A stretch of 40,371 nucleotides of DNA from CAZSCF01 sp964636505 (GCA_964636505.1 CAZWRY010000008.1:1-40371), one strand, 5' to 3'; positions 8,509-17,409 are shown, counted from the stretch's first letter. The notes: a model not told the origin generated them from the sequence alone. Numbers and translations are program-made.

Positions 8509-10557
8509 ATGAATCTAAGTAAGTTTTTTAATCCAAAATCAATTGCGGTTATCGGTGCGTCAGCCGAAAAGGGAAAAGTTGGCAACACAATTTCTAAAAA
8601 TATTTTAAATTTGGGCTACAAGGGCAAAGTATTTTTGGTTAATCCCAAAAGAAAAAAAATTCTTGGTTGCAAGTGTTATGGTGATATTTTGGAAATCAAA
8701 GAAAAAATTGATTTGGCGATTGTAGTTATTCCGGCTAAGTTTGTAAACGAAGCAATCAAAAAATCAGCGGACAAAATTAAAAATTTTGTGGTTATTTCAG
8801 CCGGATTTTCAGAAGTCGGAGAAGAGGGAAAGAAGCGCGAGGAGGAACTCCAAAAAATAGCTGATGATAAAAATCTCAATATTTTAGGTCCGAATTGCCT
8901 GGGGTTCATTGATCCTAAGTTAAAACTAAATGCTTCTTTTGCCAGTGGAATGCCGGCAGAGGGTAATATTTGTCTTATTTCCCAATCAGGCGCTTTGGCG
9001 GTAGCTTTTTTGGATATTGCCCAAAAAGAAAAGCTGGGTTTTTCCCATGTCATTTCCGTAGGGAATAAAATGCAGCTGGATGAAAGCGATCTTTTGGAAC
9101 ATTTTGTGAAAGATAGAAATGTCAAAGTAATTGGAATGTATTTAGAAGGCATAAAAAATGGTAAAGAGTTCATTGCCAGGGCGCAGAAAATTTCTAAAAT
9201 AAAACCGATTGTAATTCTCAAGGCCGGAAAAACGGAGAAGGCTCAAGCAGCCATCTTTTCACATACGGGCGCATTAGCCGGTAGTGATGAAATAATGCAA
9301 GAAGCTTTTGCAAGGGCCGGGATTATTAAAGCGGAAAATCTGGAAAACTTTTTCACATTGTTATCTTTTTTTTCTTTGGCAAATTTTTTCAAGGAGGACC
9401 AAGTGGCTATTGTTACTAATGCCGGAGGTCCGGGGGTTTTAGCTACGGACGCTTTTTATAAAAAAGAAATAAAACTGGCAGAAATTGAACAAAAAACGAG
9501 AGACAATTTGAAAAAATTTTTGCCGACCGAATCATCCTTACAAAATCCTATTGATCTTTTAGGCGATGCCCAAGAAGACAGGTATGAAAAAACTTTGAAC
9601 GAAATAAAAAAACAAAAAAGCATAGGCGCGATAATTTCCATTTTGACACCGCAAGGGCAAACTCCCGTGGATAAAATTGCGGAAAAATTAGTGACTTTCA
9701 AAAAAAATAATAAAAATATCCAAATCCTAGGTTCTTTTGTGGGTGGTAAAAAAGTTGAAAAAGCCATTGATCTTCTGAAAAAAAACAATATTCCCAGTTT
9801 TTCTTTTCCGGAACAAGCCGTTGGAGCTTTGGAGAAATATTTAAAATGGAAAAAATTTGAAGTTATTTCAGGAACGAAATTTTTGGCCGATGAAAGGAGA
9901 ATAAAATTAGTTGCAGAAATAATTCAAAAAGCCAAAGAGGAAGGTCGAGGGGCTTTGTATTTTCAAGAAGCTAGCAAAATGGCGCGGGCTTACCAAATAA
10001 AAACTGTGGAGCATTGGGCTGGTTTATCTGGGGAAAAAATTGAATTTCCGGTGGTAGTAAAAATTGACAGCGATAAGATTTTGCATAAAACCGACCGTAA
10101 TGCCCTGGTTTTAGGAATAAAAAACCAAGTTGAACTTGGAAAAACGCTGAGAGAGATGAAAAAGGATTTTCCTGGGCAAAATATCATTATTCAACCAATG
10201 CTGCCACGTCAAATGGAGCTAATATTGGGAATAAAAAGAGATCCAGCCTTTGGTCCTGTTGTTGTGTATGGATTGGGCGGAATATATACAGAAATTTTCA
10301 ATATGATTAATTTTTTAGTGGAGCCTATGGGAGTTGAAGATATTAAAAAATCCATTTTAAAAAGCAAGATTAGTTTTCTCTTCAGAAAAACCAGAGGCCA
10401 ATATTCGTATAATCTGGAAAATATCGCGCAAATTTTATGGAAAGTTTGGATAATGGCCAATGAAATAAAGGAATTAAAAGAGCTTGATATCAACCCTCTT
10501 CTTGTTTATAATGATGGTAGGGAGGACGTGGCTGTAGACGTGAAGATGATTATCTAA
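8509..10557 (+). CDS. Acetate-CoA ligase (ADP-forming), fused alpha-beta subunits
   Basis: Converts acetyl-CoA, ADP and phosphate to acetate, CoA and ATP. Domain order is CoA-binding Rossmann domain (about 1-130, start SIAVIGAS, end LGPNCLGFIDP), succinyl-CoA-synthetase-like ligase domain (about 150-450, with LISQSGALAVA and the SHTGALAGSDE segment whose H252 is the expected phospho-histidine), then a C-terminal ATP-grasp domain (about 460-680, PVVVKIDSDKILHKTD to LDINPLLVY). At 682 residues it is the normal fused form. I start at 8509 rather than the in-frame ATG at 8482, which lies inside pfkB and adds nine residues before the conserved MNLSKFFNPKSIAVIG start. With porGDAB it would let the cell make ATP from pyruvate. 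Confidence 0.94.
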   Translation: MNLSKFFNPKSIAVIGASAEKGKVGNTISKNILNLGYKGKVFLVNPKRKKILGCKCYGDILEIKEKIDLAIVVIPAKFVNEAIKKSADKIKNFVVISAGFSEVGEEGKKREEELQKIADDKNLNILGPNCLGFIDPKLKLNASFASGMPAEGNICLISQSGALAVAFLDIAQKEKLGFSHVISVGNKMQLDESDLLEHFVKDRNVKVIGMYLEGIKNGKEFIARAQKISKIKPIVILKAGKTEKAQAAIFSHTGALAGSDEIMQEAFARAGIIKAENLENFFTLLSFFSLANFFKEDQVAIVTNAGGPGVLATDAFYKKEIKLAEIEQKTRDNLKKFLPTESSLQNPIDLLGDAQEDRYEKTLNEIKKQKSIGAIISILTPQGQTPVDKIAEKLVTFKKNNKNIQILGSFVGGKKVEKAIDLLKKNNIPSFSFPEQAVGALEKYLKWKKFEVISGTKFLADERRIKLVAEIIQKAKEEGRGALYFQEASKMARAYQIKTVEHWAGLSGEKIEFPVVVKIDSDKILHKTDRNALVLGIKNQVELGKTLREMKKDFPGQNIIIQPMLPRQMELILGIKRDPAFGPVVVYGLGGIYTEIFNMINFLVEPMGVEDIKKSILKSKISFLFRKTRGQYSYNLENIAQILWKVWIMANEIKELKELDINPLLVYNDGREDVAVDVKMII

Positions 10558-10576
10558 AAAAATTAATATAAATAAA

Positions 10577-11152
10577 ATGGAAAAAAAGAAAATTAAAATT
10601 TTAATAGTAGATGATAACGGTGACATACGATCAATGTACGCGGAAGTTTTCAAAAAAAGCGGTTTTTTTGAGGTTGAAGAAGCGATTGATGGCTTGGATG
10701 GACTTGATAGAGCAACTAAAAATATTCCGGATGTCATTTTTACCGGAATTATTATGCCCAGAATGGATGGTTTTGATTTGATGCGAAGCCTTAAAAAAAA
10801 TGTGTCCACTAAAGATATCCCGGTGCTTATTTCTTCCCACATGGGTCGGGAAGAAGACCAAAAAACGGCTATGGATTTGGGAGCCAAGGATTTCATAGTA
10901 AAAACTATGAATACTCCTAATGAAATCATGGAAAAAGTAAAGGCAATGTTTAATCCGGATATTTATAGGCTGAAAATTGAAAAAAATGAATTGGATGCAG
11001 AAAGGTTTATCTCGGCAATGCAGCTTGGTAAAGAAATGAAGTGTCCGAAGTGTGGTGAGGATCTGATAATTTCTCTTGAACTAACCAATCCTGATGATAA
11101 AAGCTTCAAGGCGACAATAGTTTGTCTTAAGTGTGGTCAAATAAAAAAATAA
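10577..11152 (+). CDS. Degenerate response-regulator receiver domain fused to a C-terminal zinc ribbon
   Basis: Residues 5-125 form a CheY-like receiver: acidic pocket VDDNGD (D12, D13), signalling residue S86 in LISSHMG, and K109 in DFIVKT. The phospho-acceptor Asp is missing. The strand reads VIFTGIIMPRMDG, and the position four residues before the Pro is G57. The C-terminal 45 residues carry two CxxC pairs, C156/C159 and C183/C186 (KCPKCGED and VCLKCGQ), forming a zinc ribbon rather than a standard DNA-binding output domain. No histidine kinase lies nearby. The gene starts 20 bases after the acetate-CoA ligase gene and is followed by a terminator. It probably acts by phosphorylation-independent protein or nucleic-acid contacts; the role is unknown. 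Confidence 0.85.
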   Translation: MEKKKIKILIVDDNGDIRSMYAEVFKKSGFFEVEEAIDGLDGLDRATKNIPDVIFTGIIMPRMDGFDLMRSLKKNVSTKDIPVLISSHMGREEDQKTAMDLGAKDFIVKTMNTPNEIMEKVKAMFNPDIYRLKIEKNELDAERFISAMQLGKEMKCPKCGEDLIISLELTNPDDKSFKATIVCLKCGQIKK

Positions 11153-11187
11153 CACCCGATGTTTCTAGAATAAAGAACATTTAAAAT

Positions 11188-11210
11188 AAAACGGGGTGAA
11201 GCCTCGTTTT
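11188..11210 (+). terminator. Hairpin terminator after the receiver-zinc ribbon gene
   Basis: Nine-base-pair stem (AAAACGGGG with CCTCGTTTT, one G-T pair) around a 5-base loop TGAAG. The 3' arm ends in TTTT. It probably ends the transcript that begins at or before pgk. Confidence 0.7.
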
Positions 11211-11227
11211 ATAATTAACAAAACAAA

Positions 11228-12952
11228 ATGGTATATTCCTGGAATTGGAAATTGAAAGAGCAAACTATTTTATTTGATGCTAAATTAGCGGATAAATTTA
11301 ATCCGATAATTTTACAGTTGCTTTCTAATCGGTGTATTACAAATGAAAAGGATATTGAAAAATTTCTAAATTTTGACTATGAAAAAAATATTTCTAATCC
11401 ATTTCTTTTTTCTCAAATGGACAAGGCTGTGGAAAGAATAATCTTGGCTCTTAAAAAAGAGGAAAAAGTAGCTATTTTTGGTGATTATGATGCAGATGGT
11501 GTTACAGCCACGGTTTTACTTACCGAAGCCCTGGATGATTTAGGTGTCAAAAAAATTGTGCCCTATATTCCAGATAGGCAGCTTGAGGGCTATGGAATGA
11601 ATATGGAGGCTCTAAATTTTTTACAGAAGGAAGAAGTAAATCTCATTATCACTGTTGATTGTGGCATAACAAATATCAGTGAAATTGCAAAGGCCAAAGA
11701 TCTTGGAATTGATGTTATTATCACTGATCATCACCATGTTCCAGTTACTGTCCCTGAGGCAGTGGCTATTCTCAATCCACATACAGAAAGCGAGGAAAGC
11801 GAATGTCGATATTTATCTGGAGTTGGAGTAGCCTTTAAATTAGCCGAAGCTCTCTATCAAAAAATACAACCGGAAAAAATAGGCCAAACAAAATGGATGC
11901 TGGATCTGGTGGCTATTGGAACCATTGCTGATTGTGTTCCTCTTCTTGGAGAAAATAGGTTATTAGTCAAGTATGGCTTGGTGGTGCTGTCGAAAACAAG
12001 GCGGATTGGACTTCAGGAAATGTTTGGAGTGGGAAGAATTTCCATTTCCGAAAACGACATCCCAGACACGCACCGAGTGGCTTTTCAAATATCTCCCAGA
12101 ATAAATGCAGCCGGCAGAATGGATCACGCCAATGTTGCCTATAATCTGCTAATTGAAAAGAAGCGTCCCATAGGACGTATGATGGCGCTGGAACTAGAAA
12201 GTAAAAATCAGGAAAGACAAAAAGTGACAGCGGAAATTGTAAGAGAGATAAAAATTATTGCTGAAAATTCATTTAAGGACAAAAAATTTATTTATGCCGA
12301 GAATGCTCATTGGCCAGTTGGACTTTTGGGGCTAATAGCTGGGAAGATAACGGACGAATTCAAAAAACCGACCATGATATTGCAAAAACAAAGCAACGAA
12401 TTAGCCGGATCACTCAGAAGTATTCCTCAAGTAAATATCATTGAAACTTTGGAAAAATGCGCCGATCTTTTGGAAAAATTCGGCGGGCATTCGCAAGCAG
12501 CGGGGGTGAGGCTGAAAAATTCGAACCTGGAAAGGTTTTGCGAAAAAATGTCGAAATTAATTGAAACAGAACTTTCAGGTAAGGAAACTGATTATGCCAA
12601 AGAGGCGGATCTGGAAATAAAAATTGAGGATATTGATTGGGATTTGATGCAGGAGCTCAAAAAAATGGAGCCTTTTGGAGAAGGCAATAAAGATCCGATA
12701 TTTATCATTAAAAACTTGATAGTAGAGGATGCTCGGGTAGTAGGCAATGGCAGCAAGCATCTTAAAATGTTTTTGCGATCTGAAAATGGCGGACCAAAAA
12801 TGTTTGATGCAATCTTTTTTGGTGGGGGAAATGATTTTGGAGAAATTGAAAAAGGCGATAGAATAGATATAGCCTGCAGTTTAAGCCAGGACGAATGGAA
12901 CGGCAACAAAAAAATTCAACTGAAGATTATTGACCTAAAAATGGTCGAATAA
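11228..12952 (+). CDS. recJ: Single-stranded-DNA-specific exonuclease RecJ
   Basis: 5'-3' ssDNA exonuclease of recombination and mismatch repair. DHH-family metal motifs are present: GDYDADGVTA (D86, D88, D90), VDCGI (D144), TDHH (D167, H168, H169), the linker AIGTIADCVPL, the GRMDHAN segment, and the DHHA1 motif GGHSQAAG at about 421-428. A C-terminal OB-fold region follows (about 455-574). The length of 574 is standard. It is preceded by a terminator, so it begins a new transcription unit, and is followed 10 bases later by an ABC exporter gene. Confidence 0.96.
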   Translation: MVYSWNWKLKEQTILFDAKLADKFNPIILQLLSNRCITNEKDIEKFLNFDYEKNISNPFLFSQMDKAVERIILALKKEEKVAIFGDYDADGVTATVLLTEALDDLGVKKIVPYIPDRQLEGYGMNMEALNFLQKEEVNLIITVDCGITNISEIAKAKDLGIDVIITDHHHVPVTVPEAVAILNPHTESEESECRYLSGVGVAFKLAEALYQKIQPEKIGQTKWMLDLVAIGTIADCVPLLGENRLLVKYGLVVLSKTRRIGLQEMFGVGRISISENDIPDTHRVAFQISPRINAAGRMDHANVAYNLLIEKKRPIGRMMALELESKNQERQKVTAEIVREIKIIAENSFKDKKFIYAENAHWPVGLLGLIAGKITDEFKKPTMILQKQSNELAGSLRSIPQVNIIETLEKCADLLEKFGGHSQAAGVRLKNSNLERFCEKMSKLIETELSGKETDYAKEADLEIKIEDIDWDLMQELKKMEPFGEGNKDPIFIIKNLIVEDARVVGNGSKHLKMFLRSENGGPKMFDAIFFGGGNDFGEIEKGDRIDIACSLSQDEWNGNKKIQLKIIDLKMVE

Positions 12953-12962
12953 AAATATACAA

Positions 12963-13889
12963 ATGGAGAATGTTCTAGAAGTAAAAAATTTATTCAAAAG
13001 ATTCAAAAACTTCCAAGCCGTGGAGGATGTTTCTTTCTTTGTGAAAGAAGGTGAGATAGTTGGTTTTTTGGGACCCAATGGAGCCGGAAAAACTACTACT
13101 ATTCAAATGCTTCTGGGTGTGCTTACTCCAACCAAAGGAGAGATTCTTTATTTTGGAAAAGATCTCAAGAAGAACCGAGAAGAAATTCTTGAAAAAATTA
13201 ATTTTTCTTCTACTTACACTAATTTGCCTTTTGATTTAACTGTCAAAGAAGCCCTGAATTATACATCCTATTTCTATGATATAAAAAACAGAAAAGAAAG
13301 AATTGAGGACATCAAAAGCAATTTCGAATTGGATGACATTTATAAACAGAGAATTTCCGAGCTTTCCTCTGGTCAACTGACTCGCTTGAATTTGGCCAAG
13401 GCTTTTATAAATTATCCAAAAGTTTTGCTTTTGGATGAGCCAACGGCATCTTTAGATCCGGAAATAGCCAAGTATATTCGAGATTTTATTTTGAAAAAAA
13501 GAAAAAAATTTAATCTCTCGATTTTGATAACCTCTCATAATATGACTGAGGTGGAGGAAATTTGCGATAGGGTGATTTTTATAAACAACGGCAAAATAGT
13601 TGCCAATGATACGCCGGAAAATTTGGCCAAATCTATGACAATAGTTCATGTTGAACTTATGATAAAGGATGGTCTAAAAAAAGTTGCCGAGCATTGCGAT
13701 GGTAAAAAAATTAAATGTAAAATTAAGAATCGCTACATAACAGTGGATTTGGAAGAGAAAGATCTTTCAGGTTTTCTGGATGAGTTAAAAAAGCAGGGGA
13801 TATCTTTTGAAGAAATATCCATTCAGAAACCAACTCTGGAAGATTATTTTCTTAAAATAGCTTCTCAAAATCAAAAGTATGAAAACTAG
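12963..13889 (+). CDS. ABC-2 type transporter ATP-binding protein
   Basis: Motor subunit of an ABC exporter. Walker A is GPNGAGKTT (about residues 38-46), followed by the signature LSSGQLTR, Walker B LLLDEPTASLD and the switch His in LITSHNM. The C-terminal 80 residues (ending PTLEDYFLKIAS) are the extension typical of ATPases that partner ABC-2 permeases (drug, lipid or antibiotic export). It overlaps the permease gene by 11 bases, so the two are translationally coupled. The substrate cannot be told. Confidence 0.93.
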   Translation: MENVLEVKNLFKRFKNFQAVEDVSFFVKEGEIVGFLGPNGAGKTTTIQMLLGVLTPTKGEILYFGKDLKKNREEILEKINFSSTYTNLPFDLTVKEALNYTSYFYDIKNRKERIEDIKSNFELDDIYKQRISELSSGQLTRLNLAKAFINYPKVLLLDEPTASLDPEIAKYIRDFILKKRKKFNLSILITSHNMTEVEEICDRVIFINNGKIVANDTPENLAKSMTIVHVELMIKDGLKKVAEHCDGKKIKCKIKNRYITVDLEEKDLSGFLDELKKQGISFEEISIQKPTLEDYFLKIASQNQKYEN

Positions 13890-14664
13890 AAGAATTTATG
13901 GAATTACACTGAGGTATATTTATTTGTTTAAGCATAACTTGGACAAATACATGGATCTTTTTTATTGGTCTTCAATCGACCTGATTCTTTGGGGTATTAC
14001 GACACTTTTCATTCAATCTCTGAATCAGGCTTTTTCCCAGGTTGTTTTTACCATTGTTTCAGGATTAATTTTTTGGCAGGTTACCTGGCGGGGCCAATTT
14101 GAAATAACGGTCAACATTTTGGAAGAGCTTTGGAATAAAAATTTGATTAATATTTTTGCCTCACCTCTCAAGTTTTCCGAGTGGCTTGCTTCATTTTTAA
14201 TTCTCGGGGCAAGCAAACTTGTGCTCACATTCTCTTTTATTTCAGTTTTGGCGCTTGTTCTCTATAAGGTAAAAATTTTAACATTTGGTATTTATCTCGT
14301 TCCCTTTATAATTTTACTTCTACTGAATGGTTGGTGGATGGGTATGGTTATCGGATCGATGACGATGCGTTGGGGTACCAGGCTGCAAGCTTTGACCTGG
14401 TCTTTACCTTGGGCGCTATCACCATTTTTTGGAATTTTTTATCCCATTTCTGTTTTGCCGGTTTGGGCCCAAAAAATTGCTCTCATTTTTCCAGCCAGTT
14501 ACATCTTTGAAGGTGTTAGAGAAGTGATATATACTGGTAATATGGATATTAATAAAGTTTATATAAGTTTTGGGCTAAATATAGTCTATATTATTATTGG
14601 TCTTTTTATGCTGAGGCTTAGTTTTAAGAAAATATTGCGCAAAGGCCTTATTAAAGTTTATTAA
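13879..14664 (+). CDS. ABC-2 type transporter permease
   Basis: A 261-residue membrane protein with about six hydrophobic segments, partner of the preceding ATPase. The segment SLPWALSPFFGIFYPISVLP followed by FPASYIFEGVREV matches the conserved late region of ABC-2 permeases. The start overlaps the end of the ATPase gene. It is followed 4 bases later by the RNase HI gene. Confidence 0.88.
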   Translation: MKTRRIYGITLRYIYLFKHNLDKYMDLFYWSSIDLILWGITTLFIQSLNQAFSQVVFTIVSGLIFWQVTWRGQFEITVNILEELWNKNLINIFASPLKFSEWLASFLILGASKLVLTFSFISVLALVLYKVKILTFGIYLVPFIILLLLNGWWMGMVIGSMTMRWGTRLQALTWSLPWALSPFFGIFYPISVLPVWAQKIALIFPASYIFEGVREVIYTGNMDINKVYISFGLNIVYIIIGLFMLRLSFKKILRKGLIKVY

Positions 14665-14668
14665 AAAT

Positions 14669-15100
14669 ATGTCAGAAAAAATCATAATGTATACTGATGG
14701 TGGATCGAGGAATAATCCGGGACCGGCAGCTATCGGAGTTTATGTTGAAACTCTTGGTAAAAAATATGGAGAATATATCGGAATAAAAACCAACAATGAA
14801 GCGGAATATGCGGCCTTGATTTTTGGCCTCAAAAAAGTGAAAGCCTTGATCGGCAAAGAAAAAATAAAAAAGGCAGAAATTGAATGTCGATTGGACAGTG
14901 AACTGGTGGTCAAACAATTAAATCATGAATACAAGCTTAAAGAAAAACATATTCAAGATTTTTTCATTGAAATTTGGAATTTAATGCTGGATTTTGGCAA
15001 AGTTTCTTTTGTGCACGTTTTGCGGGAAAAAAATAAAATTGCCGATGCCTTGGTCAATGAAGCGCTGGATGCTGAGATTAAACAAAGTTCATTACTTTAA
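14669..15100 (+). CDS. RNase HI family ribonuclease
   Basis: Cleaves RNA in RNA-DNA hybrids. The four acidic catalytic residues are visible: D10 in YTDGGSRNNPGPA, E46 in NNEAEYAAL, D76 in RLDSELV and D126 in NKIADALVNEALD. The 143-residue protein lacks the basic protrusion handle of E. coli RNase HI, like the shorter RNase HI-like proteins of many bacteria and archaea. The start is 4 bases after the ABC permease stop. Confidence 0.93.
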   Translation: MSEKIIMYTDGGSRNNPGPAAIGVYVETLGKKYGEYIGIKTNNEAEYAALIFGLKKVKALIGKEKIKKAEIECRLDSELVVKQLNHEYKLKEKHIQDFFIEIWNLMLDFGKVSFVHVLREKNKIADALVNEALDAEIKQSSLL

Positions 15101-15126
15101 TATTTTTAAAATAAAAAACAAAATTC

Positions 15127-16146
15127 ATGTTTAAGAAGAAGAAAACCTATGTAATTCTGGCCGTGATTATTTTAATCGTTGGCGGGATTTATTATTCCAA
15201 AACCAAAAAAGACAAGGTTGAATATACAACTCAAAAAGCTGAAAAGGGAACTCTGGCACAAACAGTTTCTGTAACTGGAAAATTGGTAGCCAAGGAGCAA
15301 GCCGACCTGTCTTTTAAAATCAGTGGTCGCATTGAGGCGATGTATGTAGATATTGGTGATAAAGTTGAGAAAGGACAGAAAATCGCCGTGATTGATAAAG
15401 GCACACTAGATGAGCAATTGACAGAAGCTCAGGAGTATTTGATTGCTCAGAGGAATACTCTTTATGATATGAAAAAACGTAAGGCTACTTATAGTTGGGC
15501 GCAGGAGGATGCACAAAGGGCGATGATTAGAAAAGCTGAATCGGCCGTAGTAGCCATACGGGAACAAATAAGTGAAACCACACTTTATTCTCCTATTAGC
15601 GGGACAGTTATTACTAAGAATGTCGACGAAGGGGAAACAACAGTGGCCAATGCCGTGACAGCCAACACTTCTGTTGTGACTGTGGCCAGAGAAGGCGAAT
15701 TGGAGGTTCAGGCTAATGTGCCAGAATCGGACATTGTTAAAATCGCACTGGGGCAAAAAGCGGACGTAACATTGGATGCTTTTAATGCGGAAGATATTTT
15801 TCCGGCAGAAATAGTAGAAATAGAACCTTCTTCAACTGTAATTCAGGATGTCGTTTATTATAAAGTCAAACTCAAATTTCCTAATTATGATTCCAGATTT
15901 AAAAACGGTATGAGCGCAGATACGGACATTCATACGGCCGAAAAAAATAATGTGGTTTTTATTCCGGAAAGAGCGATCAAAGAAGATGGACGTCAGAAGT
16001 ATGTGGAAATTTTGAAAGATGAAAAGAAAAATATAATTGAAAGAATTAATGTTGCGACTGGTATGCGCGGAGATGATGGTATGATTGAAATTACTTCCGG
16101 CCTTTCCGGCGGGGAAAATGTGATTACGATTGCAAAGACAGAATAA
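15127..16146 (+). CDS. HlyD/MacA-family membrane-fusion (adaptor) protein of an ABC exporter
   Basis: Single N-terminal membrane anchor (residues 7-24), then a biotinyl-lipoyl-like half motif (FKISGRIEAMYVDIGDKVEKGQKIAVID), a short alpha-helical hairpin (about 97-150), the second lipoyl half (LYSPISGTVITKNVDEGE), a beta-barrel domain and a membrane-proximal domain. The helical hairpin is short, as in adaptors of cells without an outer membrane (YknX-like), which fits a Patescibacteria cell envelope. It is separated from its presumed ATPase and two permeases only by the DUF559 gene and its repeats. Confidence 0.88.
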   Translation: MFKKKKTYVILAVIILIVGGIYYSKTKKDKVEYTTQKAEKGTLAQTVSVTGKLVAKEQADLSFKISGRIEAMYVDIGDKVEKGQKIAVIDKGTLDEQLTEAQEYLIAQRNTLYDMKKRKATYSWAQEDAQRAMIRKAESAVVAIREQISETTLYSPISGTVITKNVDEGETTVANAVTANTSVVTVAREGELEVQANVPESDIVKIALGQKADVTLDAFNAEDIFPAEIVEIEPSSTVIQDVVYYKVKLKFPNYDSRFKNGMSADTDIHTAEKNNVVFIPERAIKEDGRQKYVEILKDEKKNIIERINVATGMRGDDGMIEITSGLSGGENVITIAKTE

Positions 16147-16163
16147 AAAAGTCTATTCATTTT

Positions 16164-16257
16164 CCTCCTCCCCTGATTAAGGGGAGGAATGAGGAGGGGT
16201 CCAAAACTAAACCCCTCTGTCATTTCGTGACATATCCCCTTAGTCAGGGGAGAAAGT
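16164..16257. repeat. Palindromic repeat cluster upstream of DUF559 gene
   Basis: Three consecutive hairpin-forming units. 16167-16187: 8-base arms CCTCCCCT/AGGGGAGG with a 5-base loop. 16218-16232: TGTCA/TGACA arms with a 5-base loop. 16235-16251: TCCCCT/AGGGGA arms. 16194-16200 can also pair with 16211-16217. The part from about 16208 onward recurs downstream of the gene. GC content is well above that of neighbouring spacers. Confidence 0.8.
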
Positions 16258-16279
16258 AAGGGAAAAAAGAAATTTTTGT

Positions 16280-16633
16280 ATGCAAATCATTCACAATATA
16301 AAAGCTAAAACACAGGTAAGAAAACTCTTGAGAAAATCATCTACTCCGCAAGAAATTATATTATGGTCAAGATTAAGAAGAAAACAACTAAACTATAGAT
16401 TTAGGCGGCAACATTCTATTGGTAAATACATCGTTGACTTCTATTGTCCAGAAATGAAACTAGTAATTGAATTGGATGGCTGGCAACACAGAAAAGAAAA
16501 TAATGGTGGATATGATATTGAAAGAACAAAATTTTTAGAATCATTGGGATGTAAAATATTGAGGTTTTGGAATAATGACGTTAACAAAAATATAGAAGGG
16601 GTCATATTAAAGATTGGAGAATATTTAAAATAA
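16280..16633 (+). CDS. DUF559 domain protein (Vsr-like PD-(D/E)XK endonuclease fold)
   Basis: Small, 117-residue protein matching the DUF559 family. The N-terminal segment is LRKSSTPQEIILWSRLRRKQL, followed by FRRQHSIGKYIVDFYCPEMK, the VIELDGWQH segment and RTKFLESLGCKILRFWNNDV. Candidate catalytic residues of the very-short-patch-repair-like nuclease fold are D53, E64, D66 and H70. Family function is not established. It is encoded between two copies of a palindromic repeat: the downstream copy starts at its stop codon. The cassette splits an otherwise continuous adaptor-ATPase-permease operon, which suggests insertion. Confidence 0.9.
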   Translation: MQIIHNIKAKTQVRKLLRKSSTPQEIILWSRLRRKQLNYRFRRQHSIGKYIVDFYCPEMKLVIELDGWQHRKENNGGYDIERTKFLESLGCKILRFWNNDVNKNIEGVILKIGEYLK

Positions 16634-16677
16634 ACCCCTCTGTCACTGCGTGACATCTCCCCTTGGCAGGGGAGAAG
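16631..16677. repeat. Palindromic repeat downstream of DUF559 gene (second copy)
   Basis: About 47 bases, beginning at the DUF559 stop codon (TAA followed by ACCCCTCTGTCA). It aligns to 16208-16254 with about five differences, and the TGTCA/TGACA and TCCCCT/AGGGGA hairpins are kept. It is a direct repeat of the upstream copy. Confidence 0.85.
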
Positions 16678-16687
16678 GAAAATAAAT

Positions 16688-17407
16688 ATGACTTTAATAT
16701 CTGTCGAAAATTTGTGCAAAACATATGGCGATGATGGTGCTAAGACCACGGCTCTTTGCGGTGCGAATTTTGTCATTGAAAAGGGAGAATTCGTTTCTAT
16801 TATGGGGCCATCTGGGTCGGGAAAATCGACTCTTATGCAGCTTTTGGGACTTTTAGATCGTCCGACTGGCGGTAAATATTTTTTAGACGGCAAAGACACG
16901 GAAAGTTTTGATGATGATACTCTGGCAGTTCTCAGAAACAAGAAACTCGGATTTGTTTTTCAATCCTTCAATCTTCTGCCCCGGACGTCAGTTTTTGAAA
17001 ATGTGGAATTACCTTTGCTTTATGATGAAAAAATAAGAGAAAACAATAAAAACAAAGTTGATGCGGCTCTTGCGGCGGTGGGCATGGAGCACCGAGCGAC
17101 ATATCTTTCTAATCAGCTTTCTGGTGGAGAAAAGCAACGAGTAGCGATTGCACGCGCCTTGGTTAATGATCCGGAAATTATTTTTGCCGACGAGCCGACG
17201 GGTAATTTGGATTCAAAGTCAGGCCTGCAGGTGATGAAAATTTTGCAGAAGCTTAATGATGAAGGGCACACCATTGTTTTGGTGACACACGAAACGTACA
17301 CAGCCGAGCATGCTAAAAGAATTCTATATGTCAAAGACGGCTTAATCATTGCTGACGATTTGGTCAAAAACAGACGCATCGCCCATGATGGAGAACTTTT
17401 AAAATAG
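16688..17407 (+). CDS. ABC transporter ATP-binding protein (MacB/LolD/YknY type)
   Basis: A 239-residue ATPase with Walker A GPSGSGKST, the Q-loop in VFQSFNLLPRTS, signature LSGGEKQRVAIARAL, Walker B IIFADEPTGNLD and the switch His in LVTHE. The LPRTSVFENVELPL region is typical of the MacB/LolD/FtsE group that drives mechanotransmission permeases. The gene is 2 bases from the first of two FtsX-like permease genes. With the adaptor at 15127 it would form a YknXYZ/MacAB-like exporter of peptides, antimicrobials or envelope stress molecules. Confidence 0.94.
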   Translation: MTLISVENLCKTYGDDGAKTTALCGANFVIEKGEFVSIMGPSGSGKSTLMQLLGLLDRPTGGKYFLDGKDTESFDDDTLAVLRNKKLGFVFQSFNLLPRTSVFENVELPLLYDEKIRENNKNKVDAALAAVGMEHRATYLSNQLSGGEKQRVAIARALVNDPEIIFADEPTGNLDSKSGLQVMKILQKLNDEGHTIVLVTHETYTAEHAKRILYVKDGLIIADDLVKNRRIAHDGELLK

Positions 17408-17409
17408 TT

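Noticed and set aside
8676..9221. Long open frame (181 codons) on the minus strand inside the acetate-CoA ligase gene
   Set aside because: It is opposite a strongly conserved gene. Its product is low-complexity Ser/Phe/Ile-rich, as expected of a shadow frame. Other antisense frames (such as 16441-16941, 36724-37248, 10474-10929) were dropped for the same reason.
16164..16677. Insertion sequence with transposase
   Set aside because: The encoded protein is DUF559, not a known transposase, and no target-site duplication is evident at the edges.
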